Counted from the stretch's first letter, positions 41,521 to 53,243 are shown. The stretch is 64,000 nt of DNA from Massilia sp. H-1 (GCA_024703915.1 CP087969.1:2232001-2296000), one strand, 5' to 3'. Made by a program: numbers and translations. Notes: generated by a model from the letters alone, not told the origin.

Positions 41521-42148
41521 TTACTTCTTGCCCTTTTTGGCGGCAGGCGCAGCAGGCGCGTCGGTCGCAGCGGCTTCCAGCCGACACGTGACCAGCTGGC
41601 ACAGCAGCGGTAGCAACGGTTGGGTTTTTACCGTGGGTGATCGTGGTAACGCCTTTTGGCAGGGCCAGGTCGTTCACGTGGATCGAGTGACCGACGTCGA
41701 TGGTCGACAGGTCAACGGTGATGAACTCAGGCAGGTCGGTGGCCAGGCACGATACGTCCAGCGATTCCAGAACGTGCGACACGGTTGCGCCGTGCAGTTT
41801 GACTGCTGGCGACAGGTCGGCGTTCACGAAGTGCAGAGCGATCTTCTTGTGCAGCTTGCTGTTGGCATCGACGCGCTGGAAGTCAGCGTGCAGAACCAGT
41901 TGTTTGTAAGCGTGCATCTGGAAGTCACGCAGCAGGACTGGCTGAACTTTGCCGTCGATTTCCATGTCCAGGATCGAGCCGTGGAAGGCTTCTTTTTTCA
42001 GCGCGTGGTACAGCGCGTTGCCGTCCAGCTGAATCAGTGCCGGGGCTTCTGCGCCACCGTAGATGATGCCTGGCGTTTGGCCAGCAGTACGCAGGCGGCG
42101 GCTCGCTCCGGACCCCTGCAAAGTGCGATTGAATGCGATAACTTTCAT
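41521..42148 (-). CDS. rplY: 50S ribosomal protein L25, long general-stress (Ctc) form (frame broken)
   Basis: Binds 5S r[35 protein letters not shown] start is typical of the beta-proteobacterial Ctc type. The N-terminal L25 domain runs to about residue 95 and a C-terminal TL5 beta domain follows ([41 protein letters not shown]). It ends with a Lys-rich PAAKKGKK. About 208 residues. There is a break near 41575-41620 before the tail. The start has an AT-rich leader and a hairpin lies upstream (42254-42289). Confidence 0.93.
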
Positions 42149-42253
42149 GTAAAACTCCAAAAATGCGGGGCGCTTGCCCTGCGTTGTGACCATCCCGCAG
42201 ACCAGGGATGCTCGAAATCGAACGGCAGTACCGTTCGGAAACTTGAAACAGCG

Positions 42254-42289
42254 AGGGCGGAAAGCACCAAAAAGGTGGCTTTCCGCCCT
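42254..42289 (-). promoter_or_regulatory. Strong hairpin in the prs-rplY gap
   Basis: AGGGCGGAAAGCACC and GGTGGCTTTCCGCCCT pair around AAAAA with one bulge. There is no U-run on the minus strand directly after it, so it is more likely a processing or attenuation structure in the rplY leader than a terminator. Confidence 0.45.
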
Positions 42290-42334
42290 GCGAAGGCGAC
42301 ATTATACAGCAGTTGCCTAAAATTTAGTCGATGC

Positions 42335-43282
42335 TTAGTCGATAAAGAGCGACATCACGGAGTCACCCTTGCTGATCCGCTTGAACGTTTCGGCCAGCAG
42401 CGGCGCGCAGGTCAGTTGGCGGATCTTGCTGCAGGCGGCGCCAGCAGCCGACAGCGGGATCGTGTCGGTCACGACCAGCTCGTCCAGCGGCGAAGCGGCG
42501 ATGCGGTCGATTGCAGGACCGGACAGGACCGGGTGAGTACAGTAAGCGACCACTTTCTTGGCGCCGCGCTCTTTGAGCACTTCGGCGGCCTTGGTCAGGG
42601 TGCCTGCGGTGTCGACCATGTCATCCATGATCACGCAGTTGCGGCCTTCGACTTCACCGATGATGTTCATCACTTCCGACACGTTCGCCTTCGGGCGGCG
42701 TTTGTCGATGATGGCCAGGTCGCAGCCGAGGCGCTTGGCCAGGGCACGTGCGCGCACCACGCCGCCGACGTCGGGCGACACGACCAGCAGGTCGTCGTAG
42801 TTGCGCTTTTGCAGGTCGCCCAGCAAGATTGGCGAAGCGTAAATGTTATCTACCGGGATATCGAAGAAGCCCTGGATCTGGTCTGCGTGCAGATCCATGA
42901 TCAGGACGCGCTCGACGCTCGCTTTTTCCAGCATGTTGGCAACCACCTTGGCCGAAATCATGACCCGGGCCGAACGCGGACGGCGGTCCTGGCGTGCGTA
43001 GCCGAAGTAAGGAATGGCGGCGGTGATGCGGCCCCGCGGAAGCGCTTGAGCGTCGACCATCAGGATGATTTCCATCAGGCTGTCGTTGGTCGGGGCACAG
43101 GTCGATTGCAGGACGAAGACGTCTTTACCACGCACGTTTTCGTTGATTTCGACCATGACTTCGCCATCCGAGAACTTGGACACGACTGCTTTGCCAAGTG
43201 GAATGCCGAGGTTTTTCATGACTCCTTCTGCCAACGCCGGATTAGCGTTGCCGGTAAAAACCATCAGGTTTTCGTAAGCCAT
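42335..43282 (-). CDS. prs: Ribose-phosphate pyrophosphokinase
   Basis: Makes PRPP from ribose-5-phosphate and ATP for nucleotide, histidine and NAD synthesis. 315 residues, open throughout. [43 protein letters not shown] and the PRPP loop [13 protein letters not shown] are intact. However residues near 80 read [13 protein letters not shown] where the family has DALKRASAGRITAA. This is explained by two lost CG dinucleotides plus one extra G (43030-43055) that add up to minus three and restore the frame. The real protein is therefore probably 316 residues with the normal motif. Confidence 0.96.
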   Translation of the reverse strand: MAYENLMVFTGNANPALAEGVMKNLGIPLGKAVVSKFSDGEVMVEINENVRGKDVFVLQSTCAPTNDSLMEIILMVDAQALPRGRITAAIPYFGYARQDRRPRSARVMISAKVVANMLEKASVERVLIMDLHADQIQGFFDIPVDNIYASPILLGDLQKRNYDDLLVVSPDVGGVVRARALAKRLGCDLAIIDKRRPKANVSEVMNIIGEVEGRNCVIMDDMVDTAGTLTKAAEVLKERGAKKVVAYCTHPVLSGPAIDRIAASPLDELVVTDTIPLSAAGAACSKIRQLTCAPLLAETFKRISKGDSVMSLFID

Positions 43283-43436
43283 GGGAGTCCCAAAGAGAGG
43301 TAAGCGTTGATTTCTTGAGTGACGCCAGCCAGACCAACCCGGCTGCCGCTGATGCTAAAGGATGACTCATGAGAGCGAGGCCACCGAGTTCGCCTGCTGG
43401 ACGCTGACTACGCATCGACAGATCAGGCAAAACGAA

Positions 43437-43513
43437 TGGCAGGGGAACAAGGATTCGAACCTTGGTATGCTGGAATCAAAATCCAGTGCCTTAACCAGCT
43501 TGGCGATTCCCCT
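43437..43513 (-). tRNA. tRNA-Gln (anticodon TTG)
   Basis: Cloverleaf on the minus strand: acceptor AGGGGAA/TTCCCCT, anticodon stem CTGGA/TCCAG around TTTTGAT (anticodon TTG), T-arm CAAGG-TTCGAAT-CCTTG, discriminator G and encoded CCA. It sits between ispE and prs, a linkage conserved in betaproteobacteria. Confidence 0.95.
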
Positions 43514-43579
43514 ACGCAACTGACTGCTTGTCGTCACATTTGACATATTTTATCGTCAAACCCAACGCCAGGCCAAATT

Positions 43580-44485
43580 TTATTCTATAACACCTGCATC
43601 ATGCAAGACCGCTTTGAGCGGGTGAATCGCCAGCGATCTGGCCTTCCACGCACCCCAGACAGCAGGTACTTTGGCAAGTACCGCGTCGGCTTCACGTTCG
43701 CTGGAAAACGCGCAAAACACGCATGCTCCAGAGCCGGTCATTCTGGCGTCGCCAAACTCTGCCAACCAGTCGATCGCCTCGGCTACCGGCGCGAACAAGT
43801 CAGATGCGACTGCCTGTAAATCATTTTGTCCAAACTCGCTCATGTCTGTTCGACTGCTGAGGTGTCTGGAAAAGTCCGCTATTCTGACGGGTTTCGTGTT
43901 CCTTGTCAAACGATCGGAACAAAAAATTGCCGCAGTGGGCACGGCAACGCCAGGTTCGATAACCACATACCAACAATCCGGCGTGGCAACGGGCTGCAAG
44001 GCTTCCCCCACCCCTTCCGCGAACGCATTCTCGCCGAAGATGAAGAAAGGAATGTCTGCCCCCAGCGGCAAGGCCAGTGCCATCAACTCCTCGCGCGACA
44101 GGCCGCTGCCCCACAAGGCATTGACCGCCATCAAAGCGGTGGCGGCATCGGACGAACCGCCGCCCAATCCCCGCCCATGGGCAACACTTTCTTGATGCGC
44201 ACGTCGATGCCCGGCGGCGCGCTGCCGTGCCGGACAGTATGCGCTTGCGCCAGCAGGCGCAAGGCGCGCACGATCAAGTCCTGTTCTTCGGGCACGCCGG
44301 GAACGTCGTTGCTGCGGCGGATGGCGGCGTCGCTGCGCAGGTCGAAATCGAGCACGTCTCCATGGTCGAGCAACTGGAATACCGTCTGCAGCATGTGGTA
44401 GCCGTCGGCGCGGCGGCCGGTGACGTGCAGGAACAGATTGAGTTTGGCTTGGCGCCGGGCAGCCGTGCAGGAAGGTTGTCGCCAT
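43580..44485 (-). CDS. ispE: 4-diphosphocytidyl-2-C-methyl-D-erythritol kinase (frame broken)
   Basis: GHMP kinase of the MEP isoprenoid pathway; essential. N-terminal [34 protein letters not shown] (broken near 44440 and 44400), the GHMP ATP motif [17 protein letters not shown] (broken at 44165) and the C-terminal [15 protein letters not shown]. About 302 residues. ATG 44485 is two bases from the lolB stop, so cotranscribed. The tRNA-Gln gene follows. Confidence 0.94.
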   Translation of the reverse strand: MATTFLHGCPAPSQTQSVPARHRPPRRRLPHAADGIPVARPWRRARFRPAQRRRHPPQQRRSRRARRTGLDRARLAPAGASAYCPARQRAAGHRRAHQESVAHGRGLGGGSSDAATALMAVNALWGSGLSREELMALALPLGADIPFFIFGENAFAEGVGEALQPVATPDCWYVVIEPGVAVPTAAIFCSDRLTRNTKPVRIADFSRHLSSRTDMSEFGQNDLQAVASDLFAPVAEAIDWLAEFGDARMTGSGACVFCAFSSEREADAVLAKVPAVWGAWKARSLAIHPLKAVLHDAGVIE

Positions 44486-44487
44486 GC

Positions 44488-45107
44488 TCAGCCTTGCTGG
44501 TCGATCACGATGCGCAGCGCCAGCTGGCCGGTGGCAGCCGTGGCGCTGCGTTCGGCATCGATGCGGCGCGGCACCGGATGGGCCGCGCCCGCGTCCTGCC
44601 AGCTGACGAAGGTCAGGCGCCAGCCGTCCGGCGTGGTCACGGTATTGCTGGCCGAAGCGAAGCGGCGAAACGGCTGCCGTCAGCGGCGGTGGCGTAGCCT
44701 TGCAGCCAGTCGCGCAAGCCCGACACCGGCAGCGACCAGCCCAGCGTCTGCGCGGTCAGGCTGTCGATATCGGCCGCCACGCGCGGCACGCGCTCGCCCT
44801 GGGTCAGGCTGGCCGCTTCCGGCGTCACCTTGATCTTGGCAATGGTCTGGCCGAGCGGCGAGAGCAGGGTCACGTCCACCACGCCGGGCACCTGGGCCCA
44901 GTTGAATTTGCCGGACAAGGTTTCCTGCTTGCCTTCCTTGTCGTAATTGACGGACAGGCGGCCGGACAGGTCGATCGCGTCGCGGTAGGCGGCCACCTTC
45001 GCCTGCGAGGGCGGCGCCAGCGGTGCGGTGACGCAGGCGGACAGCAGCGTGGCGCTGGCCAGCGCGAGCGCGAGCGCGAGCGCGCGCAGCATGTGTGTGT
45101 TGTTCAT
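44488..45107 (-). CDS. lolB: Outer-membrane lipoprotein LolB (frame broken)
   Basis: Receives lipoproteins from LolA and inserts them in the outer membrane. Signal peptide with lipobox LLSAC (about residue 24); AAYRDAIDLSGRLSVNYDKEGKQETLSGKFNWAQ and VDVTLLSPLGQTIAKIKVTPEAASLT are family-typical. Followed by SLTAQTLGWSLPVSGLRDWLQG. About 206 residues. Break near 44660. The signal-peptide region contains a short GCGAGCGCGAGCGC repeat (Leu-Ala). Ends two bases before ispE. Confidence 0.9.
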
Positions 45108-45148
45108 TGTCGGCAATTTCGGCAGTGCAGGACCCGCATTATGGCCCA

Positions 45149-46933
45149 TCACAGCTTCTGGTGCAGTCAGCGCAAGCGTGCTCTTGAGGGTGTCATTCTT
45201 CGGATCTTTGGCGCGCGCCTCGCGCCACAGCTTCTGGGCGTCTGCCTTCTGGCCCTTGTGCCACAGCACTTCGCCCAGATGCACGCCGATCTCGACATCG
45301 TTGCGCAGCGCATGGAAGCGCGGCGCAGATAGGATTCGGCCTGGTCCAGATTGCCCATGCGGTAATGGACCCAGCCCAGGCTGTCCATGATGAAGGGATC
45401 GTCCGGCGCCATCTTGAGCGCCTTGTCGACCAGTTCCAGCGCCTCCGGCAGGCACACATTGCGTTCGGCCAGGGAATAGCCGAGCGCATTGTAGGCATGG
45501 TGGTTGTCCGGCACTTGCGCCATGACGCTGCGCAGCGTGCTTTCCATGATGTCGAGGCGTCCGGTTTTTTCAGCCAGCAAGGCAAAGTCGTAGAGCAAGT
45601 CCGGATTGGACGGGTGGCGTTTCGCCCCCTCGTCCAGCACCGCGTAAGCCGCTTCGAGCTTGCTTAGGCGTCGCGCAGGATCTGCGATTGCGCCAGCACC
45701 AGGCGCGCCTGGTCGGCCGCCTCTTCGGGACGCAGGGTGGAAAGGAAGGCGCGCGCCTTCCACATTGCCCTGCTTGGCCATGATCTGGGCGCGCCGCAAC
45801 TGGGCCGTCAGATAGTGTTCGGCATCGTCCGCGCTCACTTGTTCGGCGCGCCGCATGGCGGTCTTGAGATCGCCCCGCTCTTCGGCCAGCGACGACAGGA
45901 TCAGCAGGATCTTGCCGGGCTCTTCATCGCGCTGCGGTCGAACACGGCCACGTAGTGCGACAGGTATTTTTCGGCCGCGGGCCGGTCGCCAAGCTGGATC
46001 GCGAGAAAGCCCACGGCGTACAGGGTGCCGGTATTGTCGGGCTGCTGCTTGAGCAGCACTTCGAACTGCTTGCGCGCGTCGGCATAGCGTTTTTCGGACA
46101 CCAGCAGGCGGGCCAGGGCAGCGCGCACTTCGCGCGCCTGCGGATGGGTCTGGAGGAATTTGCCCAGCAGCGCGGTCTGCTCGGCTAGGCGTCTCGCTCA
46201 CCTGGGCCTGGGTCAGCACGGCAATTTCGGAATCGGGCTTCAAGTCCAGCGCCGCTTGGGCCAGCTTGCGTGCGGCCGCATTGTCGCCGCGCACGTACGC
46301 ATTTTGCGACAGCAGCACGCGCGCCTCGAAGCTGTCGCTATACGGGGCCAGCAGGCGGTCGAGCAGCGCGCTGGCGGCGGCCTTGCTGCGCGCCCGCGCC
46401 AGGTATTGCTGCGCCTGGTACATCGCCATCGGCCGCGCCTGCGGATTGATCTCGGCCAGGCGGCGCGTGAAGATGCGCTCGGCTTCGGAAAGGTCGTCCG
46501 CATCGAGCGAGAGGCCAAGGTAAGCCTGGCTCGCCTCTTCGGAGGCCGGCGCCAGTTCGCGCCACAGGCGCACGGCGGCCAGCGATTCGCCTAGCCTGGT
46601 GCGCCTGCAAGCCGACCTCGGCCGCGCGCCTGGCCAGGCGCGGATCGCGCGTCTGCTGGGCCACGCCCATCAGGGCCATGTAGCTGCAAGCGCCAGTCGC
46701 CTACCTGCAGGTCGAGTTCGGCCTTCATCAGGCGGTACAGCAAGTCCTTGGTCAGCTGCACTTTCGGCAAGGCCGGGTCGTCCGCCGCGGGCGTCTCGGC
46801 GCCCGGCTCATGCCATGGCAGCTTGAAGCAGCGCTTCGACCCGGACCAGCTCCAGTGGATCCTGCTGCGCGGGCGCCACAGCGCACGCCGACAACAGGCC
46901 CGACAAGGTTACAATGACGAAAGCGTTTTTCAA
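45149..46933 (-). CDS. Tetratricopeptide-repeat lipoprotein (frame broken)
   Basis: About 594 residues. It starts at TTG 46933 (LKNAFVIVTLSGLLSAC, lipobox LSAC), 73 bases from the divergent mutM. Many TPR units follow, for example AYLGLSLDADDLSEAERIFTRRLAEINPQ, LKQQPDNTGTLYAVGFLAIQLGDRPAAEKYL and DNHHAYNALGYSLAERNVCLPEALELVDKALKMAPDDPFIMDSLGWVHYRMGNLDQAESYLRRA. A scaffold in envelope assembly is likely. This gene preceding lolB is conserved in betaproteobacteria. Breaks lie near 46820, 46690, 46595, 46190, 45935, 45750, 45667 (GCTTAGGC), 45325 and 45180. Confidence 0.8.
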
Positions 46934-47006
46934 GGCAATTCCAGAATGACGGCGGTGATTGAATTCTACGCCTGCCTTACCAATTTACACCAATTTACCC
47001 TTCCCC

Positions 47007-47841
47007 ATGCCTGAACTGCCCGAAGTCGAAGTCACCCGGCGCGGCGTCGCGCCGCACATCGAAGGCCGCGTCGTCGACAGCGTGCTGCTGCGGCGCGACG
47101 GCTTGCGCTGGCCCTTCCCGCCGGACCTGTCCGCGCTGCTGGCCGGGCGCACCATCCTGCGTACCGGGCGGCGCGGCAAATACCTGCTGATCGGCTTCGA
47201 GCACGGCACCCTGATCATCCACCTCGGCATGTCGGGCCACTTGCGGGTGCTGCCTACTGACACCGCGCCGAAAAAGCATGACCACATCGACCTGGTGGTG
47301 GGCGCAGGGGCCGGGCGCCAGGCGCTGCGCCTGCACGACCCGCGCCGCTTCGGCGCCGTCCTGTGGCACGGCGCCGACGACGGCGAACTGGACCAGCACC
47401 CGCTGCTGCGCGACCTGGGCGTCGAGCCGCTCGAGGACGGCTTCACGGGCGAACTGCTGTACCGGGCCACGCGGCGCCGTTCGGCCCCCATCAAGCAAGT
47501 GCTGCTGGCCGAACGACATCGTGGTCGGAGTGGGCAATATCTACGCCTGCGAGAGCCTGTTCCGGGCCGGAATCAACCCGAAAACCCCGGCCGCGCGCAT
47601 CGGGCGTGGCCGATATGACAAGCTCGCCGAGGCCATCCGCGCCATTCTGGCCGAGGCAATTGTGCAAGGAGGCAGCACTTTGCGTGACTTTATTGCTGTG
47701 AATGGGCAATCGGGCTATTTCCAACAGACATATTTCGTCTATGATCGTGCTGGTGTACCCTGCCGTCTCTGCGGCTCCGATATCCGTCAGATCAAACAGG
47801 GGCAGCGGTCGACTTTTTATTGTGTGAATTGTCAGAAATGA
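47007..47841 (+). CDS. mutM: Formamidopyrimidine-DNA glycosylase (frame broken)
   Basis: Bifunctional glycosylase/lyase that removes 8-oxoguanine. N-terminal PELPEVE with the catalytic proline and glutamate, RRGKYLL beta-hairpin lysine, [15 protein letters not shown] (H2TH), and a C-terminal zinc finger CRLCGS..CVNCQ. About 278 residues. One break at about 47513, where CTGGCCGGCAACGAC has become CTGGCCGAACGAC. At 47255 LPTDTAP is probably LPADTAP, an in-frame substitution of the same type. mutY, its partner in the GO repair system, lies 2 kb downstream. Confidence 0.95.
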
Positions 47842-47880
47842 CAGAAATGCCGGTCCGAGAGGACGGCGCGCGAGGGCAAT

Positions 47881-49818
47881 GTGAGCATAATGGTTCAGGA
47901 TTTCAAACAATACACCGCGTGGCGCAAAGCCGTCGTGGCCTCGCTGGAAGATTACCAGCAATGGGTGGCATCGGCGGGCCTTACCGACGCCGCCACTGAC
48001 CAGCGCATCGCGCGCTCGCTGGCCCGGCTGGCCGACGACAAGCTGTCGGTCGCCTTCGTCGCCGAATTTTCACGCGGCAAATCGGAACTGATCAACGCCC
48101 TGTTCTTCGCCGACTACGGCCAGCGCATCCTGCCCTCGGCAGCCTACCGCCACCACCATGTGCCCGACCGAGCTGATGTACGACCCGGCCTATCCGCCCT
48201 GCATCCGCCTGCTGCCGATCGAAACGCGCGCCACCCACATGTCGACCAGCGATTACCGCGACGACCCGGCCGCCTGGACCGTGCTGCCGCTGGCGCTCGA
48301 CGCCAAGGACGAGATGAGCGAAACGTTCAAGCAAGTGAGCATGACCAAGCACGTGACGATCGCCGAAGCGAAAAGTTACGGCCTGTACGACGAAACCGAT
48401 CCGGACGTGGCCGCCACGCTGGACGACAATGGCGAGATCGAAATTTCGCTGTGGCGCCACGCGATCATCAACTTCCCCCACCCGCTGCTCAAGCAGGGCC
48501 TGGTCATCCTCGACACCCCGGGCCTGAACGCGATCGGTACCGAGCCGGAACTGACGCTGAACCTGATCCCGAGCGCGCACGCGGTGCTGTTCATCCTGGC
48601 CGCCGAGACCGGCGTGACCAAGAGCGACATCGAAGTGTGGCGCACCCACATCGGTCCCGGCACCGGCCGCATCGCCGTGCTCAACAAGATTGACGCCATG
48701 TGGGACGAGCTCAAGTCCGAGGCCGACAACAATTCGGAAATCGAACGCCAGCAAACCAGCGTGGCGCACATGCTCGCGCTCGAGCCGCGCCAGGTGTTCC
48801 CGGTGTCGGCCCAAAAGGCGCTGGTGGGCAAGATCAACGGCGACATGGCGCTGCTGGAAAAGAGCCGCCTGGGCGCGCTCGAAGCGGCCCTGTTCAATGA
48901 AATGATTCCGGCCAAGCAGGACATCATCCGCAAGCAACTCTCCGACGACCTCGGCGCCCTGGTCAACACCCAGCAAGGCATGCTGGCCGCGCGTGCGCGA
49001 CATCGTCGAACAGCTGCAGGAACTCAAGAGCCTGCGCGGCAAGAACAAGAGCGTGATCGCGCACATGATGAAGCGGGTCGAAGTCGAGAAGAAAGAATTC
49101 GACGGCTCCCTGTTCAAGCTGCAGGGCACGCGCGCCGTGTTCGCGCGCCTGTCGACCGAGCTCTACACCACGCTCGGCATGGACCTGGTCCAGCAGGAAA
49201 TCAACAAGGTGCGCGAAGCGATGGAATCGTCGCGCTTTGCCACCGGCATGCGGGTCCCGGTCCAGGATTTCTTTGGCCAGGCGCGCGCCAACCTCGAATC
49301 GTCCTCGGCCAAGATCGTCGAGATCAGCGAGATGATGGAAATCATGTACCGCAAGTTCGCGGCCGAACACGGCCTGACGCTGGCGGTGCCGATGACCTTC
49401 TCGATCGAAAAATACCGGCGCGAGCTTGACAAGATCGAAGACGTCTACACCAAGCAGTTCGGCACCACCACCTTGCTCATGACGAGCCGCAGCGCCATCA
49501 TGGAACGCTTCTTCGACTCGATCGCCTCGCGCGTGCGGCGCACCTTCCCGCGCGGCCAACGCCGACGTCGAAGCCTGGCTGAAAGTCATCATGTCGCCGC
49601 TCGAAGCCCAGATCCGCCAGCACAAGGACCAGCTCAAGCACCGCCTGGCCTCGATCCAGCGCATCCACGATGCCAGCGACGGCCTGGAAACGAAGATCGC
49701 CTCGTTCACCTCGAGCCAGCAGGAAATCGAACTGGTCAAGGAACGCCTGACCTGGCTGTCCGGCCGCGTGAGCGCCGCCATGAACGCCGACACGGCGCTG
49801 GAGTCCGAAGCAGCGTGA
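47881..49818 (+). CDS. Dynamin-like GTPase (frame broken)
   Basis: About 645 residues. GTPase motifs: P-loop VAEFSRGKSELINALFF (about residues 60-76), G3 ILDTPGLNAIG, G4 AVLNKID. The long helical C-terminal part (IVEQLQELKSLRGKNKSVIAHMMKRVEVEKKEFD; LEAQIRQHKDQLKHRLASIQRI) is a coiled-coil stalk. Bacterial dynamins act on membranes, but this subfamily has no assigned function that I know. GTG 47881 or ATG 47890 could start it. Breaks lie near 48143 (Ser-Ala-Gly-Arg-Thr-Thr, a GCCGGC site), 48993 and 49553. The stop overlaps the mutY start (GTGA). Confidence 0.87.
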
Positions 49819-50923
49819 GGCGGGCGACCGAGTTCGACGACCTGGCCGATCCCACCTTTTCAGGCGCGGTGATCGGCTGGCAGAAAGTGCACGGGCGGCA
49901 CGCCCTGCCGTGGCAGAACACGCGCGACGCCTACCGCATCTGGCTGTCCGAAATCATGCTGCAGCAAACCCAGGTGGCGGCCGTGCTCGGCTACTACGCG
50001 CGCTTCCTCGATCGCTTCCCCACCCTGCACGACCTTGCCGCAGCGCCATCGGAAGACGTGATGGCCCAGTGGGCCTAGCCTGGGCTACTACACGCGCGCG
50101 CAATCTGCACGCCTGCGCCAAACGGGTGGTGGCCGAGTATGACGGCGTGTTTCCCGCCGACCCGGCCCGGCTGGCCGAACTGCCCGGCATCGGCCGCTCG
50201 ACCGCGGCCGCGATTGCCGCCTTTTCCAGCGGCGCCCGCGCCGCCATCCTGGACGGCAACGTCAAGCGCGTGTTCGCGCGCGTGTTCGGCATCGATGAAT
50301 TCCCCGGCGTCAAGCGGGTCGAAGATGGCTTGTGGCGGCGCGCCGACGCGCTGCTGCCGCACGAGGGCATCGAAGCCTACACCCAGGGCTTGATGGACCT
50401 GGGCGCCACGCTGTGCACGCGTAGCAGTCCCGACTGCGAGCGCTGCCCGCTGCGGCCGCGCTGCGTGGCGCACGCCAGCGGCCGCACGGCCGAGCTGCCG
50501 GTACGCAAGCCCAAGAAGACCATTCCCGAAAAACAGGCGGCCCTGCTGGTCGTGCTCGACCGCGGCCGGGTGCTGCTCGAGCAGCGTGCCGCCAGCGGCA
50601 TCTGGGGCGGGTTGATGTCGCTGCCGGAAGTGGACGGCCACGCGCTGCGCGACACGGCCGCTGAGGGATGGAGCGACGCCGCCCTGAGCGCATCGGCCGG
50701 GCGCTTCGGCACGGTGGAAGAAATGCAGACCCTGCTGCCGCTGGTGCATGTGTTCACCCACTACAAGCTGCACATTGCCCCGTACAAAGTGACGCTGTCC
50801 AAGCAAGGCACGCTGCCGGACCATCATCTCTGGTGGAACTTGAGCGAGCTGGACAAAGCCAGCTGCTTGGCGCCCGTAAAGAAACTGCTGAGCGACCTGG
50901 CCAGCCCCTCCCTGCTCCCCTGA
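49815..50923 (+). CDS. mutY: Adenine DNA glycosylase (frame broken)
   Basis: Removes adenine mispaired with 8-oxoguanine. SEIMLQQTQVAAV, GLGYYTRARNLHACAK (Ala-Gly written GCCTAGC at 50076), the helix-hairpin-helix LPGIGRSTAAAI with the catalytic aspartate in ILDGNVKRV, and the 4Fe-4S ligands CTRSSPDCERCPLRPRC. The C-terminal NUDIX-like domain recognises 8-oxoG. About 370 residues. Start GTG 49815 overlaps the dynamin stop by four bases, so the GTPase and mutY are coupled. Confidence 0.95.
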
Positions 50924-50930
50924 AATCTTC

Positions 50931-50995
50931 CACAATCAGGGGTCAGACCTCCATTTCGCAACTAGTTGCGGAATGGAGGTCTGACCCCGATTGTG
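50931..50995. repeat. GGGGTCAGACC palindromic repeat, copy A
   Basis: Near-perfect 31-base arms (CACAATC, GGGGTCAGACCTCCATT, CGCAAC) around TA, between the mutY and dgt stops. It shares its 18-base core, GGGGTCAGACCTCCATT plus its reverse complement, with 61735-61791 and 61921-61971. Confidence 0.85.
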
Positions 50996-51004
50996 AAACA
51001 AAAA

Positions 51005-52145
51005 TCAGAGTTCGTCGAGGGAGAAGATGCGGCGGTGTTCGCGGATCGCGTAGCGGTCCGTCATGCTTAAGCAATGTAGTCGGCGATCTTGCGCGCCTGG
51101 CGCGTGGGGTCGCCATCCACCACCTGGTAGTCGGGCGGCAGCAGCACCGGCTCGGCCATGAAGGCCTCGTACAGTTCGCGCACGATGCGGCTCGCTTTCA
51201 CGCGCATCCGGTTGACCAGATAGTGGCGGTACAGATTCTGGCGCAGGAAGCGCTTCCAGTTCAGGTGGCGTCCTTGCGCACCGGGTCCGAGAACCGGATC
51301 AGGGGCGGCCCCGCCCGCACGGCCGCCACGTCGGCCGGGGCGGCGTCGGCCAGCAAGGCGCCGGAGGTGGCGATCAGGTCGTCGGCCAGCACCGTGATCA
51401 GGCGCCGCAGCGTTTCGTAGATCGCGCGCCGTCCCGACAGGCCAGGATAGGCGGCCTGCACTTCGTGCCAGCGGCGCGAGAAGAAATCGACTTCCTCGAG
51501 CTGGGCAATGGTGATCAGTCCCGACCGCAAGCCATCGTCGATGTCGTGGCTGTTGTAGGCGATTTCATCGGCCAGATTGGTCAGCTGCGCTTCCAGGCTC
51601 GGCTGGGTGCGGTCGATGAAGCGCTGCGCCACGTCGCCCAGTTCCTTTGCGTGCGGGAGCGAGCAGTGCTTGAGGATGCCCTCGCGCGTGTCGAACATCA
51701 GGTTCAGGCCGTCGAAGGCGCCATAGTGTTCTTCGAGCGTGTCGACCACGCGCAGGCTTTGCAGGTTGTGCTCGAAGCCGCCGTGGTCCTTCATGCATTC
51801 ATTGAGCACGTCCTGGCCCACGTGTCCGAACGGCGTGTGGCCCAGGTCGTGCGCCAGCGCCAGCGCTTCGACCAGGTCTTCGTTCAGACGCAGGTTGCGC
51901 GCCATCGAGCGGCCCACCTGCGCCACTTCGAGGCTGTGCGTCAGGCGCGTGCGGAACATGTCGCCTTCGTGATTGAGGAACACCTGGGTCTTGTATTCGA
52001 GACGCCTGAAGGCCGAGCAGTGGATGATGCGGTCGCGGTCGCGTTGGAATTCGCTGCGCGAGGCGTGTGCGGCTTCCGGATAGCGGCGCGCCCGCGCGCC
52101 CTGCGAATGGACCGCGTAGGCTGCCAGGTGGCGGTCCGGATCCAT
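51005..52145 (-). CDS. dgt: Deoxyguanosinetriphosphate triphosphohydrolase-like protein (frame broken)
   Basis: HD-domain dNTPase that releases triphosphate from deoxynucleotides. [24 protein letters not shown] motifs in [14 protein letters not shown] and [39 protein letters not shown] (the second histidine/aspartate pair). About 379 residues, ending [11 protein letters not shown]. Breaks lie near 51265 and at 51065 (GCTTAAGC before [10 protein letters not shown]). ATG 52145 is one base after the aroB stop, as in relatives. Confidence 0.93.
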
Positions 52146-52146
52146 G

Positions 52147-53243
52147 TCAGCCAACGCAGGCGGCCAGCGTGGCCAGCAGCAGCTCCTGCGGCACGCTCTG
52201 GATGCTCGGTGCGCCGAGCGGCTTGAGCAGGATGAACTTGATGGCGCCACCTTCGTTCTTCTTGTCCACTTCCATCAGCTCGAGCCAGCGCGCGGTGCCG
52301 AGGTCGGGCGCGCGTACCGGCAGGCCGGCCGCGGCCACCAGGGCGCGCACGCGTTCGACCGTGGCGGCGTCGGTCAGGCCGCGCGCATCGACAGGTCGGC
52401 CGCCATGACCATGCCGCAGCCGACCGCTTCGCCGTGCAGCCAGGCGCCGTAGCCCATGCCCGCTTCGATCGCGTGGCCGAAGGTGTGGCCGAAATTGAGA
52501 ATCGCGCGCAAGCCGCCTTCGCGCTCGTCCTGGCGCACGACGTCGGCCTTGATTTCGCAGGAACGCGAAATGGCGTGCGCCAGCGCCTGGGCGTCGCGCG
52601 CCATCAGCTTGCCGATATTGTGTTCGATCCAGCCGAAAAATTCGGCGTCGATGATGGCGCCGTGCTTGATCACTTCGGCCAGGCTAGGCCACGACAGTTC
52701 GCGCGCTTAAGCAGCGTGCCCAGCGTGGCCGTGTCGGCCAGCACCGCGCGGCTGGTAGAAGGCGCCGATCATGTTCTTGCCAAGCGGGTGATTGAGCCCG
52801 GTCTTGCCGCCCACCGAGGAATCGACCTGGGACAGCAGTGTGGTGGGAATTTGTACAAACGGCACGCCGCGCATGTAGCTGGCCGCGGCGAAACCGGTCA
52901 GGTCGCCGATCACGCCGCCGCCGAGCGCCACCAGGGTGGTCTTGCGGTCGCACTTGGCCGCCAGCAGGGCATCGAACACCTGCATCAGGCTGGCCCAGGT
53001 TTTATGTTCTTCGCCGTCGGGCAGCACCACTTCGAGCACGTCGTGGCCACTGCGCGCAGCAGTTCGGCCACCCGCGCCAGGTACAACGGGGCGACGGTGG
53101 TGTTGGTGACGATCGCCACGCGCCGTACCGATGATGTGCTGGGCCAGCAGGCCGGGATCGGCCAGCAGGCCGGTGCCGATGGTGATCGGGTAGCTGCGCT
53201 CGCCGAGGCTGACGTTTAACTGAATGCGGGATTGCTCGGTCAT
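52147..53243 (-). CDS. aroB: 3-dehydroquinate synthase (frame broken)
   Basis: Second step of the shikimate pathway, NAD- and metal-dependent. [49 protein letters not shown] is the diagnostic block. The zinc ligands lie in AEVIKHG and [11 protein letters not shown], and [13 protein letters not shown] follows. About 365 residues. Breaks lie near 53125, 53050, 52750, 52708 (GCTTAAGC), 52685 and 52378. Start ATG 53243 should overlap the aroK stop (ATGA). Confidence 0.95.
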
